In this document: one piece after another, positions 35,291 through 44,292 of the stretch
Layout of the letters: each line of letters begins with the position of its first letter
Numbering within the stretch: position 1 is the stretch's first letter
Made by a program: the position numbers and the translations under genes
Notes under the pieces: model-generated
The model's input: the letters and a program-made list of their open reading frames with translations, nothing else
The model's database searches: none
What the model was told of the DNA's origin: nothing
From: Paenibacillus sp. FSL H7-0331
Lineage (GTDB): Bacteria; Bacillota; Bacilli; Paenibacillales; NBRC-103111
Assembly (NCBI RefSeq): GCF_001956045.1
Contig: NZ_MRTH01000002.1
Span: 1-64,000, forward strand
Length of the DNA: 64,000 nt
Direction of reading: 5' to 3'

Positions 35291-37043
35291 CCGCCTCCTT
35301 TCCTAATTGGGATCTATAAATTTCCTGATAAACAGGACTTGATTCCATCAGCTCAGTATGCGTGCCCTGAGCAACAACGCTGCCTTCATCCAGCACTACG
35401 ATCGTGTCTGCCTCCAGCACGGATGAAATCCGCTGTGCAATGATGATTCGCGTGCTTCGTTTGGTTTGATTTTTCAATGCTTTTTGAATTCGTGATTCCG
35501 TACCAAGATCAACCGCACTCGTGCTGTCGTCGAGAATAAGAATGGCGGGCTGGACAAGGATAGCCCGTGAGATCGATACCCGCTGCTTTTGACCACCGGA
35601 CAGGTTCACACCACGTTGACCAATGATCGTTTGATAACCATCAGGGAGACTGGCTATATAATCATGGATCTGCGCCGCCTTGGCCGCTTCCTCAATCTCT
35701 TCCTGTGAGGCATTGGGCTTACCGAAGGCAATATTTTCACTGATCGTCCCTGTAAAGAGAATAGCTTCCTGCAAAACGACTCCGATTTCACTGCGCAAAT
35801 GGGTCAGGTCCATATCACGGACATCGATACCGTCAATGCGCACCGTTCCTTCGGTCGCGTCATAGAGCCTTGGGATCAGGTTCACCAGCGAGCTTTTACC
35901 AGAGCCTGTTGCACCCAGAATAGCGACAGTTTGACCAGGTTCAAATACGAGATTAATGTTGGTCAGCGCATTTTCCTGCCGTGTAGGCCCATTCGGGTCC
36001 TTATCATCGGTGTAAGTGTTGTAGGCGAACGATACATGATCAAATTCGATCTTACCTGCGCGGATCACATTGGTTTGTGCATGTGCTTTGTTCGTAATTT
36101 CCGGCTCGGTTTCCATTACTTCATGAATCCGCTCAGCCGAAGCTTTGGCGCGTGAAACATTCATCAGTACCATGCTGACCATCATCAGGGAGAAAAGAAC
36201 CTGTGTGACATAATTGATAAAAGCGACCAGATCGCCTACCTGAATCGTTCCTTGCCAGGTTTGCAAGCCTCCGAACCAAATAACTGCTGCTATGCTTGCG
36301 TTCATGATGAGCATCATAATCGGCATGATCAGCATGACAATCCGCGTAGCTTTAATGGATATGTCCATCAGAGCATCGTTGGATTTACGGAAGCGCTTAA
36401 TTTCATAATTAGCACGAACAAAAGCTTTGACGACACGAATTCCGGTCAAGTTTTCCTGCAGAACGGTATTGACGATGTCGAGCTTCTTTTGAACCTTACT
36501 GAACAACGGAAAGCCCTTGCGAATAATGATGACCAGGACCAGAACCAGTAATGGAATAACGACTGCCAGTATCAATGCAAGACGAGGACTGATGATAACC
36601 GCCATAAGGATACTGCCAACGGCTAGCAGAGGAGCACGTACCAGCATCCTCAGCGTCATCAGTACGACCCCCTGGACTTGAACCACATCGTTCGTTAGTC
36701 GGGTGACAAGTGATCCTGCCTTGAATGTATCCAGAACACCAAAAGAAAACGATTGAACCTTGGTAAACAAATCCTTGCGTACGTCAGCTCCAAAATTTTG
36801 TGACGCGGTACTGGAAAAGACCGTACATCCGATACCGCCGATCAGTCCAATTAATGCGACGCCTAACATGAGTGCACCTGTCTTTTGGATATGGGCAAGG
36901 TCTCCTGTCAAGATACCTTGATCGACGATACTGGCCATGTACTTGGGCTGCAGGAGATCCATATAGACCTCAAGCAGCATGAACAACGGGGCAAGCAGGG
37001 TAGCTTTCCAGTAAGGTTTTAAATAAGGTAAAAGCTTTAGCAT
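35277..37043 (-). CDS. ABC exporter subunit with degenerate ATPase site (half-transporter)
   Basis: The product is 588 residues: six membrane segments (about 15-300) and an ATPase domain with GATGSGKSS and LSGGQKQRVS. Two catalytic positions are changed: Walker B reads LILDDSTSAVD (Asp for the catalytic Glu) and the H-loop reads IIAQRISSV (Gln for His). So this subunit supplies the non-hydrolysing site of an asymmetric heterodimer, with the downstream gene supplying the active one. This is the same asymmetry as TM287 in TM287/288, from memory. It follows the MarR-type gene on the same strand. Confidence 0.9.
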   Translation of the reverse strand: MLKLLPYLKPYWKATLLAPLFMLLEVYMDLLQPKYMASIVDQGILTGDLAHIQKTGALMLGVALIGLIGGIGCTVFSSTASQNFGADVRKDLFTKVQSFSFGVLDTFKAGSLVTRLTNDVVQVQGVVLMTLRMLVRAPLLAVGSILMAVIISPRLALILAVVIPLLVLVLVIIIRKGFPLFSKVQKKLDIVNTVLQENLTGIRVVKAFVRANYEIKRFRKSNDALMDISIKATRIVMLIMPIMMLIMNASIAAVIWFGGLQTWQGTIQVGDLVAFINYVTQVLFSLMMVSMVLMNVSRAKASAERIHEVMETEPEITNKAHAQTNVIRAGKIEFDHVSFAYNTYTDDKDPNGPTRQENALTNINLVFEPGQTVAILGATGSGKSSLVNLIPRLYDATEGTVRIDGIDVRDMDLTHLRSEIGVVLQEAILFTGTISENIAFGKPNASQEEIEEAAKAAQIHDYIASLPDGYQTIIGQRGVNLSGGQKQRVSISRAILVQPAILILDDSTSAVDLGTESRIQKALKNQTKRSTRIIIAQRISSVLEADTIVVLDEGSVVAQGTHTELMESSPVYQEIYRSQLGKEAVVSG

Positions 37044-37120
37044 GTGTCAACTCCTCGTATTCATTGTAGACTGCTTCTTGTAGTGACAATAAACTTACTC
37101 TCGCAATTCCTTGATTCCAT

Positions 37121-37600
37121 TCAAGTCTCATCGGATGGGGCTGATGGTTTCCCCGAACAACTCGTATCCCGATCAGTAGCCAGGTTCTCGTACACCTGCA
37201 GCATCAATCTGCGAAGCAGCACCTTATCCTCCTCGGAAAAGTTGCCAAAGCATTGGGCATCCATGGCGCGGAATGTTTCTCTAACTTCCGTATGGGCAAG
37301 CTTGCCTTTCTCCGTGAGATATACCCTCGAAACCCGCTGATCCTTCGCATCCTGCCTACGTTCAACAAGTCCGGTCTTAACCATGCGGTTTAGCATGACC
37401 GTGATGGTAGCTGGTTGTATATGCAGTTGTTCGGCCAGTTCCTTCTGACTTTGTCCGTCCTTGCGTTTCAAGGCAAACAGCAGCGGAGGTTGACCGGGGT
37501 ACACTTCTTGATCCTGCAGCAGCTCATGCATCTTGTGCCAATGTGTTCGCATAACCTTGGAAAACACGAAATGCAGCGAATCGGACGTATAAATATCCAT
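37121..37600 (-). CDS. MarR-family transcriptional regulator
   Basis: The product is 159 residues with a MarR winged helix: KDGQSQKELAEQLHIQPATI, TVMLNRMVKTGLVERRQDAK, DQRVSRVYLTEKGK. It probably represses itself and the two exporter genes that follow (77-bp gap) and is released by a ligand. AAAAGGGGTGA precedes the ATG. Inverted repeats upstream are candidate operators. MarR-ABC pairing is common in multidrug export loci. Confidence 0.9.
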   Translation of the reverse strand: MDIYTSDSLHFVFSKVMRTHWHKMHELLQDQEVYPGQPPLLFALKRKDGQSQKELAEQLHIQPATITVMLNRMVKTGLVERRQDAKDQRVSRVYLTEKGKLAHTEVRETFRAMDAQCFGNFSEEDKVLLRRLMLQVYENLATDRDTSCSGKPSAPSDET

Positions 37601-37616
37601 GGGTCACCCCTTTTAT

Positions 37617-37654
37617 TTAGTCGGCTAACTATATTATTGCCACGATTTCGTGGC
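37617..37654 (-). promoter_or_regulatory. Putative MarR-type operator and promoter region
   Basis: A TTAG-CGG(C)TAA-type palindrome (TTAGTCGGCTAA, 37617-37628) and a perfect GCCACGA-TT-TCGTGGC palindrome (37639-37654) flank a minus-strand TATAGT/AATATA -10-like sequence about 20-55 bp upstream of the regulator's ATG. Either or both could be the operator. Confidence 0.45.
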
Positions 37655-37680
37655 GGCGTCAATAGGTGAAAGTGAGTTTG

Positions 37681-38742
37681 TTATTTTTTCATCCAAAAAA
37701 ACAGTGCGCCGAGCGGCTCTTTTTCATCTTGTCCGCGATTGAACTGTTCGATCAGCTTGTCGAGTCGGGCGATTTGTATACAGTAATCGTACATTCCAGC
37801 AGCAACGATGGAAAGTCGTAAAACATCCTTATGACCTTGGGTGTAGCTCGCAATCATCGTCTCCATGAACTGGTCGTTAGCCTCTTCCATTTTGGAGGCT
37901 TCGGAAATTTCCGGTTTGAGCATATTTTCAAACTTAAGCAGTACATGCTCGTGGTATTTAATCAGCTTTTCCAAATGTTGATCAAAATATAGATTTGTTT
38001 CCGCTGTCCGCGTTGACCTGAAGTAGTGCTGTTCAACAGATTCGAGCGTTTCCAAGCCCTTTTGCAGCGTAAGCAGCATTTGTTTGAATACGACCAGATG
38101 CTGTGAAGTGCTGTATTTGGCGCGTTTGAGCTTCTTGAGCTCTTCCTCAAACAAATTATATTTGGCCGAGAGCGATTTGAACGAGTCCTCCAGCGCCAAC
38201 AGCTCATCACGGAATACCTTTTCCTTGATTTCATCGGATACAGCAGTCCGCAGCAGCAGTGACATTTTGGCGAATACGGTATGAATTTGTTTCACGATCT
38301 GTTCCTTCGGATTCGGCGGGAAAAACAGGATATTGATTAGAAAAGCCGAGCCAATTCCGATCAAGCTGAGTAAAAAGCGGTTGAGCGCGAAATCCCACTG
38401 ACCAGACGCCTCCATAACCGCGATTACCGTGACCAGAGTCAGACCGATCGTTTCTTCCATTTTGAGCTTCAGACAAATCATAATAACGAGAATACAAACA
38501 AGTCCAATGGCTATCGGTTCCTTCGATAAAAAAGTACCTGCAAGCATGGCCAATGCAGCACCAAGCGTATTGGTCTGAATTTGATCCAAAAAATAGCGCC
38601 ACGAACGATAAATAGATGGCTGCATCGCAAAAATCGCGGCTACTGCGGCAATAACCGGAAGTGAAAAGTTCAGCCAAATACTAATGTAGAGGGACAACGT
38701 CACTGCGATCCCTGTTTTTAATACCCTTGCGCCAAAAGACAT
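37681..38742 (-). CDS. Aromatic acid exporter family (ArAE_1/FUSC-like) membrane protein
   Basis: The product is 353 residues. Residues 1-135 hold about five membrane segments (TGIAVTLSLYISIWLNFSLP, AMQPSIYRSWRYFLDQIQTN, LGAALAMLAGTF), followed by NPKEQIVKQIH and a cytoplasmic helical domain (about 140-353), the layout of the ArAE_1 family. Transport of aromatic acids is shown only for distant relatives (AaeB). It is divergent from the NMT1-type importer genes. Confidence 0.85.
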   Translation of the reverse strand: MSFGARVLKTGIAVTLSLYISIWLNFSLPVIAAVAAIFAMQPSIYRSWRYFLDQIQTNTLGAALAMLAGTFLSKEPIAIGLVCILVIMICLKLKMEETIGLTLVTVIAVMEASGQWDFALNRFLLSLIGIGSAFLINILFFPPNPKEQIVKQIHTVFAKMSLLLRTAVSDEIKEKVFRDELLALEDSFKSLSAKYNLFEEELKKLKRAKYSTSQHLVVFKQMLLTLQKGLETLESVEQHYFRSTRTAETNLYFDQHLEKLIKYHEHVLLKFENMLKPEISEASKMEEANDQFMETMIASYTQGHKDVLRLSIVAAGMYDYCIQIARLDKLIEQFNRGQDEKEPLGALFFWMKK

Positions 38743-38933
38743 GGTTAGCCCCTCCTGAAAATTTTCGTAGAAAACTTACTTCGTAAGTCTCCATCCTCTA
38801 TGTATTTTCTTATCATACACAGGTTGGGCCGTGATTTGCAAAAATAAAGTCTTCTTATATGTCTTTAACCTTTTTATAGGCTGCCGCATAGGCTAAAGCA
38901 TTAAAAGAAGCACGAATATGGAGGGACTGGCCT

Positions 38934-39947
38934 ATGAACAAGAAAAGCTTAGGCATCATACTTGCGGTCACGTTGATACTATCATTGATGATTACAGCAT
39001 GCGGACCGAAAAAAGCGGAAGAGAAAACGAAGGTGAGAATTGGCGAAGTCACTCGATCCATCTTTTATGCTCCTCAATATGTAGCCATATCCAAAGGTTT
39101 CTTTGCAGAACAGGGACTGGATGTGGAGCTTACCACAACTCCTGGTGGAGACAAAACGATGACAGCTCTGCTTTCCGGCGGAATTGATGTTGCCTTGGTC
39201 GGCTCCGAAACCTCGATCTATGTCCAGCAGCAAGGAAGTGGAGACCCGGTAATTAATTTCTCTCAGCTCACCCAGACAGATGGGACTTTTCTGGTTACAC
39301 GCAAACCCCTGCAAGGTAAGTTTGATTGGAGTCAGCTAAAGGGCAGTGTGTTTCTGGGGCAGCGTGTTGGTGGCATGCCGCAAATGGCCGGTGAATTCAC
39401 TTTGAAAAAGTTTGGCATTAACCCTAAGCAGGATTTGAAGCTGATCCAGAATATCGATTTTGCCAATATTCCATCTGCGTTTGTATCCGGTACGGGGGAT
39501 TATGTTCAGCTATTTGAGCCTCAGGCAACGATGCTGGAAAAGGAAGGAAAGGGTTATGTGATTGCCTCCTTTGGAGTGGAAAGCGGAAAGCTGCCTTATA
39601 CGGCATTTATGGCTAAGCAAAGCTATATCAATAAAAGCAAGGATACGATCCAGAAGTTTGCCAATGCCATTCAGAAAGCGCAAAATTGGGTAGCTTCAGC
39701 TAGTGTTGACGATATTTCCAAAGCGATCAGCTCTTATTTCCCGGATACCCAAAGTGAGATTATTCAAGGTGTAGTTAAACGATATAAGGACCAGGGCTCT
39801 TTTGCCACAGATGGACTGATCGACGAGCAGGAATGGAATAACCTGCAGGATGTTATGCAAGCAGCAGGGGAATTGAAGCAGCGTGCCGATTATAAAACAT
39901 TGGTCAATAATCAGTTCGCTGAGCAAGCCAAAAAATCGGTGAAATGA
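38934..39947 (+). CDS. NMT1/SsuA-type ABC transporter substrate-binding lipoprotein
   Basis: The product is 337 residues with lipobox ITACG (cysteine about residue 23) and an NMT1/THI5-like domain: RIGEVTRSIFYAPQYVAISK, GFFAEQGLDVELTTTPGGDK, ALLSGGIDVALVGSE. Such proteins bind sulfonates, nitrate, or thiamine pyrimidine precursors. No TPP riboswitch is present upstream, so thiamine use is not supported. GGAGG precedes the ATG. First gene of a three-gene importer operon. Confidence 0.87.
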   Translation: MNKKSLGIILAVTLILSLMITACGPKKAEEKTKVRIGEVTRSIFYAPQYVAISKGFFAEQGLDVELTTTPGGDKTMTALLSGGIDVALVGSETSIYVQQQGSGDPVINFSQLTQTDGTFLVTRKPLQGKFDWSQLKGSVFLGQRVGGMPQMAGEFTLKKFGINPKQDLKLIQNIDFANIPSAFVSGTGDYVQLFEPQATMLEKEGKGYVIASFGVESGKLPYTAFMAKQSYINKSKDTIQKFANAIQKAQNWVASASVDDISKAISSYFPDTQSEIIQGVVKRYKDQGSFATDGLIDEQEWNNLQDVMQAAGELKQRADYKTLVNNQFAEQAKKSVK

Positions 39948-39976
39948 ACCAAAAATACACTTTGGAGGGGTGGAAT

Positions 39977-40768
39977 ATGCGGCAGGATACAGTAGTTCTT
40001 CAAGATGTCTCCCATGTTTATGTGAACAATCGCGGCGCCTTTCTTGCTGTGGAGCATATGAACCTGAATGTAGCGCAGGGGGAGTTTGTTAGCTTGATTG
40101 GCCCGAGTGGATGTGGAAAAACCACGCTGCTATCGCTCGTCAGCGGGCTCATCAAACCCACCGCAGGTACGGTATATGTTGCAGGTGAGCCTGTAAGCCA
40201 GCCTACCTCCAAAGTCGGCTATATGCTGCAGCAGGATTACTTGTTTCCTTGGCGTACGATCTACGAAAATGCGTCCATAGGTCTTGAATTGATGGGTCGA
40301 AAGACTGCCGCGGATAAGGAAATCGTAAATCAGCTGCTGGATGACATGGGTTTATCCCGTGCTATCGGCAGCTATCCGCATCAGCTATCTGGAGGTATGC
40401 GTCAGCGTGTCGCGCTGGTACGAACCTTGGCGACCGAGCCCGATATTTTACTGCTCGATGAACCGTTCTCGGCACTCGATTATCAGACAAAGCTGCAGCT
40501 GGAGGATTTGGTTGCCAGTACACTGGGTGCATTGAACAAAACGGTAATTTTGGTCACTCATGATATCACAGAGGCGATCGCTATGAGTGATCGGATTGTT
40601 GTGCTGCAGGCAAATCCCGGGCGGATAAGAACTGAGGTTGAAGTTCCGACCGCGATTCGCCAAGCGCTTCCTTTAACAGCCCGTGAGCAATCAGGTTTTC
40701 ATGAGCTGTTTCATGAGCTGTGGAAGCATCTGGAGGAGAAGGAGGTGCACCCGGTAAATGAAGGATGA
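39977..40768 (+). CDS. NMT1/SsuB-type ABC transporter ATPase
   Basis: The product is 263 residues from ATG 39977, where TTTGGAGGGG lies at good spacing (39944 has none). Motifs: GPSGCGKTT, Q-loop MLQQDYLFPWRT, signature LSGGMRQRVALVRTLA, Walker B ILLLDEPFSALD, VTHDITEAIAMSDR. It drives import by the adjacent binding protein and permease. Its end overlaps the permease gene by 11 bases. Confidence 0.9.
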   Translation: MRQDTVVLQDVSHVYVNNRGAFLAVEHMNLNVAQGEFVSLIGPSGCGKTTLLSLVSGLIKPTAGTVYVAGEPVSQPTSKVGYMLQQDYLFPWRTIYENASIGLELMGRKTAADKEIVNQLLDDMGLSRAIGSYPHQLSGGMRQRVALVRTLATEPDILLLDEPFSALDYQTKLQLEDLVASTLGALNKTVILVTHDITEAIAMSDRIVVLQANPGRIRTEVEVPTAIRQALPLTAREQSGFHELFHELWKHLEEKEVHPVNEG

Positions 40769-41609
40769 AGCAGTTAAGCAGCTCGGTACAACTGAACAAG
40801 CAGGTTTCACAGCTCAATTAGCCGAGCAGGAGCTTGGCCGATTCAAGAAGAATGCAAGGCGAACCACCTGGATTGCCCGATTCACGCAATTATCAATTCT
40901 GTTTGTATTCATGATTTGGTGGGAATTGGCAGGCAGGTTGCAATGGATCGATGCTTTATTGTTCAGCTATCCGAGCCGGATAGCAGTGCTTATATACAGC
41001 AAGGCAATGGATGGCTCTATATTCATCCATCTGCAGGTAACCATTTGGGAAACGATCATCGGATTTGTTCTGGGGACATTATTTGGCACAGCGGCAGCAG
41101 CGATAATTTGGTGGTCGCCTTTTTTGTCCCGTGTACTTGATCCTTATATTGTCGTGCTTAATAGTCTGCCGAAGGTAGCATTAGGACCGCTGTTTATTGT
41201 TGCTTTCGGTGCGGGACAACTCGCCATTATTGCAACAACTCTATCCTTGACCGTGATCATTACACTTCTTGTTGTGTCTAACAGCTTTAAAGAGGTAGAT
41301 TCGAACTACTCCAAGGTTGTCAAGATCTTCGGGGGGACACGCGGACATATATTCCAGAAGGTTATCCTGCCAGCAACTTATCCAACTATTCTTTCCACGT
41401 TAAAAGTCAATGTCGGACTTTCCTGGGTCGGTGTGATCGTAGGGGAGTTTCTTGTTTCCAAAGAAGGACTTGGTTATTTAATTATTTATGGGTTTCAAGT
41501 ATTTAATTTTACGTTGGTCATCGGGAGTGTGATCCTGATAGCTATAGCAGCTGCAGTTATGTATCAAGGTGTAGCCTTTCTGGAGCGAAAGCTGATGGGG
41601 CGAAGGTAG
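40758..41609 (+). CDS. NMT1/SsuC-type ABC transporter permease
   Basis: The product is 283 residues with about six membrane segments and the BPD_transp_1 motif (VKIFGGTRGHIFQKVILPAT, VGVIVGEFLVSKEGLGYLI). GGAGGTG lies ten bases upstream of ATG 40758, inside the end of the ATPase gene. It completes the importer; a terminator follows. Confidence 0.9.
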   Translation: MKDEAVKQLGTTEQAGFTAQLAEQELGRFKKNARRTTWIARFTQLSILFVFMIWWELAGRLQWIDALLFSYPSRIAVLIYSKAMDGSIFIHLQVTIWETIIGFVLGTLFGTAAAAIIWWSPFLSRVLDPYIVVLNSLPKVALGPLFIVAFGAGQLAIIATTLSLTVIITLLVVSNSFKEVDSNYSKVVKIFGGTRGHIFQKVILPATYPTILSTLKVNVGLSWVGVIVGEFLVSKEGLGYLIIYGFQVFNFTLVIGSVILIAIAAAVMYQGVAFLERKLMGRR

Positions 41610-41686
41610 AAAAAAGAAGTGGGATGGCAGCACCCATGCAGTGTTTCGCCGCATGATTGAATGGTGGTTGAATCATCGTCAGATAA

Positions 41687-41719
41687 AAGATAAGATAATT
41701 CATAATCTTATCTTTTTTT
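41687..41719 (+). terminator. Rho-independent terminator of the importer operon
   Basis: AAGATAAGAT (41687-41696) pairs with ATCTTATCTT (41705-41714), followed by a T7-like run. Confidence 0.85.
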
Positions 41720-41779
41720 GTCGTTACAGCACTATCCATGTCAGCACACTTCATAACACTTATACTACCGGAGGATCTA

Positions 41780-42736
41780 ATGGGAATTCGAATAATGAAG
41801 ACCGCTGCAGCTGTCATAGCAGCTATCTATTTGGCTCATTTGTTAGGTTTACATACGCCCAACGCGGCAGGTTTATTAGCGATCCTCGGTATTGATGTAA
41901 CCAAAAAAAGGGGACTACAAACGTCATTCCAACGGTTGATTGCTTCATCCATTGGGCTTTTTGTCGCGGTATTTTTGTTCTGGCTCCTGGGCTTTGAGGT
42001 TTGGGTGGCCGGACTGTTTGTTCTTATTCTGTATCCGATCCTCTCCCGCCTTAAATTGAAAGAAGGCATTGTAACAAGCTCTGTTATTATGTTTCATATC
42101 TTTAACGAGCAAAGATACGGATTAGATCTGATTATTAATGAGATCGCTTTGCTGCTGGTGGGTCTGGGCGCGGCTACATTGATCAATATTGTGTATATGC
42201 CCAAGGCAGATAAACAATTATCAGACATGCGAGTCAGACTTGAAACCTGTTTTTCTCATATTTTTTCTGAAATAGCCAATCATTTACGGGATAACGGGCA
42301 CATTTGGAGCGGAAGAGAACTCTTGGAGGCGCATGATATTGTACAGGAGGCACTTTTGGTGGCACGGCGCAATCAGGAGAATACATTACTGCAAGAGGAC
42401 GCTTTGTGGATGGTATATTTCTATATGCGCAAACAACATCTGGATTCGATTGACAGAATGCTGGAGTACGTGGCACAGGTGTACCAGACGCTACCTCACG
42501 GTGAGCTGTTAGCGTCCGTATTTGACGAATTGAGCGAGGATGTCAAGGTCGAGTATTACACAGGCAGATCAGAGAGTAAGCTTCGTCTTCTGCAAGGGGA
42601 ATTTCGGCAAATGCCGCTGCCTGTAACCCGTGTTGAATTTGAAGTGCGGGCGGCTCTGCTGCAGCTGGCCGTAGAACTGGACGCTTTCCTGGCCGTTGCG
42701 AAGCGGGAGAAAAAACAAAAAGCAGCCGCTCAATGA
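41780..42736 (+). CDS. Aromatic acid exporter family (ArAE_1/FUSC-like) membrane protein
   Basis: The product is 318 residues from ATG 41780, seven bases after GGAGG (ATG 41738 lacks a site). It has membrane segments over about 1-145 (MKTAAAVIAAIYLAHLLGLH, GLLAILGIDVTKKRGLQTSF, GLFVAVFLFWLLG) and a helical cytoplasmic domain beyond. It is a paralogue of the protein encoded at 37681-38742, on the opposite side of the NMT1-type operon. Its last bases form part of a minus-strand terminator. Confidence 0.85.
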   Translation: MGIRIMKTAAAVIAAIYLAHLLGLHTPNAAGLLAILGIDVTKKRGLQTSFQRLIASSIGLFVAVFLFWLLGFEVWVAGLFVLILYPILSRLKLKEGIVTSSVIMFHIFNEQRYGLDLIINEIALLLVGLGAATLINIVYMPKADKQLSDMRVRLETCFSHIFSEIANHLRDNGHIWSGRELLEAHDIVQEALLVARRNQENTLLQEDALWMVYFYMRKQHLDSIDRMLEYVAQVYQTLPHGELLASVFDELSEDVKVEYYTGRSESKLRLLQGEFRQMPLPVTRVEFEVRAALLQLAVELDAFLAVAKREKKQKAAAQ

Positions 42737-42744
42737 GCAGCTGC
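42709..42744 (-). terminator. Terminator of the lmo0937-type gene, within the ArAE gene end
   Basis: On the minus strand, an 11-bp stem with one mismatch (around AGCAGCCGCTCA/TGAGCAGCTGC) is followed by TTTTTGTTTTTT. It lies partly inside the last codons of the convergent gene. Confidence 0.7.
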
Positions 42745-42786
42745 CGATCATACAAGGATAAATTCCTTAATGGATGATGCTTTTGG

Positions 42787-42933
42787 CTAACGGGTTTTTC
42801 TGCCGCTGATCAGATTGAACACAAGTGAAATGGCGGCAATAACAAGTAAAATATGTATTAAGTTACCTGCTACATCAAATGCAAAGCCAAGGCCCCATAG
42901 AACAAGTATCACTACAAAAATAGTCCAGAGCAT
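42787..42933 (-). CDS. lmo0937-family small membrane protein
   Basis: The product is 48 residues: two membrane helices (MLWTIFVVILVLWGLGFAFD and GNLIHILLVIAAISLVFNLI) and a short basic end GRKTR. This matches, from memory, the lmo0937 family of tiny membrane proteins in Firmicutes, often stress-induced. GAGAGGAAGTG precedes the ATG at 42933. Function is unknown. Confidence 0.85.
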   Translation of the reverse strand: MLWTIFVVILVLWGLGFAFDVAGNLIHILLVIAAISLVFNLISGRKTR

Positions 42934-43063
42934 ATCGACACTTCCTCTCAGTATTTCAGGATGTTTGCAACTTCATGTTCTTTCTTAACCATATTAGCCA
43001 TGATTAAATCATATAGATGAATGACTATTGAAAATTAAGGCGAATGAAATACAGTCAAAGAAA

Positions 43064-43093
43064 AATCGCCTTCCAGTTAACTGGAAGGCGATT
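43064..43093 (-). terminator. Terminator of the yjcZ-type gene
   Basis: A perfect 15-bp self-complementary palindrome (AATCGCCTTCCAGTT and its complement) has T5 following on the minus strand. Confidence 0.85.
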
Positions 43094-43104
43094 CGACCAT
43101 TTGT

Positions 43105-43221
43105 TTAGATAAATGTGCGGCTAATGATAACCAATAAAATGAAGAGTACAAGTATGACACCTGTCGTAGTGCCCAAACCATAACCGCCACAACTTCCACC
43201 AACTCCGGCTACTACACCCAT
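43105..43221 (-). CDS. YjcZ-family sporulation-associated small protein
   Basis: The product is 38 residues: a short Gly-rich head (GVGGSCGGYGLGTTT) and one hydrophobic helix (GVILVLFILLVIISRTFI). This is the pattern of the YjcZ family (TIGR01732), tiny membrane proteins of sporulating Bacillales. AAAGGAGGGG lies just upstream of ATG 43221. Cotranscription with the neighbouring small gene is unlikely because a terminator separates them. Confidence 0.85.
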   Translation of the reverse strand: MGVVAGVGGSCGGYGLGTTTGVILVLFILLVIISRTFI

Positions 43222-43322
43222 ATTGACCCCTCCTTTCGCCTTACCTTTAGTATGTTATGTATGCCAATGTCTTTGTGATTGGACGGTTCATAAAATGGGT
43301 GGTTCTCCCCGATTCTAAATGA

Positions 43323-43356
43323 ACAGACGGAGCCTTCGTACACCGTCTGTTTTTTG
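43323..43356 (+). terminator. Orphan terminator
   Basis: ACAGACGG (43323-43330) pairs with CCGTCTGT (43343-43350), followed by T-rich TTTTTTG. No plus-strand gene ends upstream, so it may close an unseen small RNA or be a relic. Confidence 0.6.
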
Positions 43357-43642
43357 TTTGATGAGGCGATGCTGACGAATCTATTTGCATGGAACAATTG
43401 CCAGAGTGTATTGAAGGTTGTCCAGTATCAAAAAAACCGGCTAGCAGAAGCAGTCCGACTTCAATTATAAAGTTATAATTCTTTGCTCACAAAGCCGATT
43501 TTGATCGATTCTGGAGCGAAAATGGGCAACTCTCAACTATATTCGTTGGACCCTAATATAAATTTAATCCGCATAGCATATGAATTTTAATAACTATCTA
43601 GATTTATCTATGCTTATTTTATCAACATTCGCCCATGTCCTG

Positions 43643-43651
43643 CATACAAAT
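43643..43651 (+). promoter_or_regulatory. Putative sigma-E -10 element of cotE
   Basis: CATACAAAT closely matches the mother-cell sigma-E -10 (CATACAnT); the -35 (near 43621-43629) is weak. cotE in B. subtilis has sigma-E and sigma-K promoters, which supports this reading. Confidence 0.4.
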
Positions 43652-43684
43652 GTAATGAATGATTGAATGGAGGAGGTAGAACAG

Positions 43685-44251
43685 ATGTCAATAGATAAAG
43701 ATTTGCAAACCAGAGAGATCTATACCAAAGCTGTCTGCGGAAAAGGACGCAAATTTTCGCAAGTCACCAATACGGTCACTCCGCCTCATGCTCCGACAAG
43801 TATACTGGGTGCATGGATTATCAACAACCAGTATGAGGCGGTGAAATCTGGCGAAAACGTCGAGGTGGTGGGTACTTACGATATCAATATTTGGTACTCC
43901 TACAATAAAAATACCAAGACGGATGTTGCCAAAGAAACGATTTCGTACGTGGAGGTAGTAGGGCTCTCTTTCCTGGATAAGCGCCACAAGCCGATAACCG
44001 CTGAAGTATCGGCTGTAGCTACTCAGGAACCCAATTGTGTGGAAGCCAGTGTCTCTTCTCGTGGAGACAGTGTGATTGTCCGGGTAGAACGTGAATTCAA
44101 GGTGGAAATGATCGCTGAAACAAAAGTTTGCGTAGTGGTGTCCGCGAACGGCTGCAATGATTTTGACGACAAGCATGTGGAATTTGATGATACAGGCAGC
44201 GATGATTATGAGGATTTGGATCCGGATCTGCTGGATGACGATTTGAACTGA
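43685..44251 (+). CDS. cotE: Spore coat morphogenetic protein CotE
   Basis: The product is 188 residues from ATG 43685 after GGAGGAGG; the ATG at 43667 is upstream of that site. Motifs match CotE: REIYTKAVCGKGRKFSQVTN, PTSILGAWIINNQYEA, WYSYNKNTKTDVAKETI. The tail is strongly acidic (DDTGSDDYEDLDPDLLDDDL), as in B. subtilis CotE, whose C-terminus recruits outer coat proteins. Position upstream of mutS is also as in Bacillus. It acts on the forespore surface in the mother cell. A terminator follows. Confidence 0.93.
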   Translation: MSIDKDLQTREIYTKAVCGKGRKFSQVTNTVTPPHAPTSILGAWIINNQYEAVKSGENVEVVGTYDINIWYSYNKNTKTDVAKETISYVEVVGLSFLDKRHKPITAEVSAVATQEPNCVEASVSSRGDSVIVRVEREFKVEMIAETKVCVVVSANGCNDFDDKHVEFDDTGSDDYEDLDPDLLDDDLN

Positions 44252-44292
44252 TGCTCCTGCTTTTATTATATGACACTTAGGTTCATTTCGGC

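Larger units (their letters stand above)
43222..43684. other. Intergenic region before cotE
   Basis: Apart from the orphan terminator at 43323-43356 and the cotE promoter below, no gene or RNA is recognised. An AATTATAA/TTATAATT palindrome lies near 43464. Confidence 0.4.

Noticed and set aside
38231..38677. 148-residue minus-strand frame within the ArAE gene
   Set aside because: It is a second frame of the same strand over a clearly conserved membrane protein; no start signal.
38743..38933. TPP riboswitch upstream of the NMT1-type importer
   Set aside because: No CTGAGA-type THI box is present, so thiamine-precursor transport is not supported.
43212..43397. 61-residue minus-strand frame over the region before cotE
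   Set aside because: It overlaps the yjcZ-type ribosome binding site and start and has no ribosome binding site of its own; no family resemblance.
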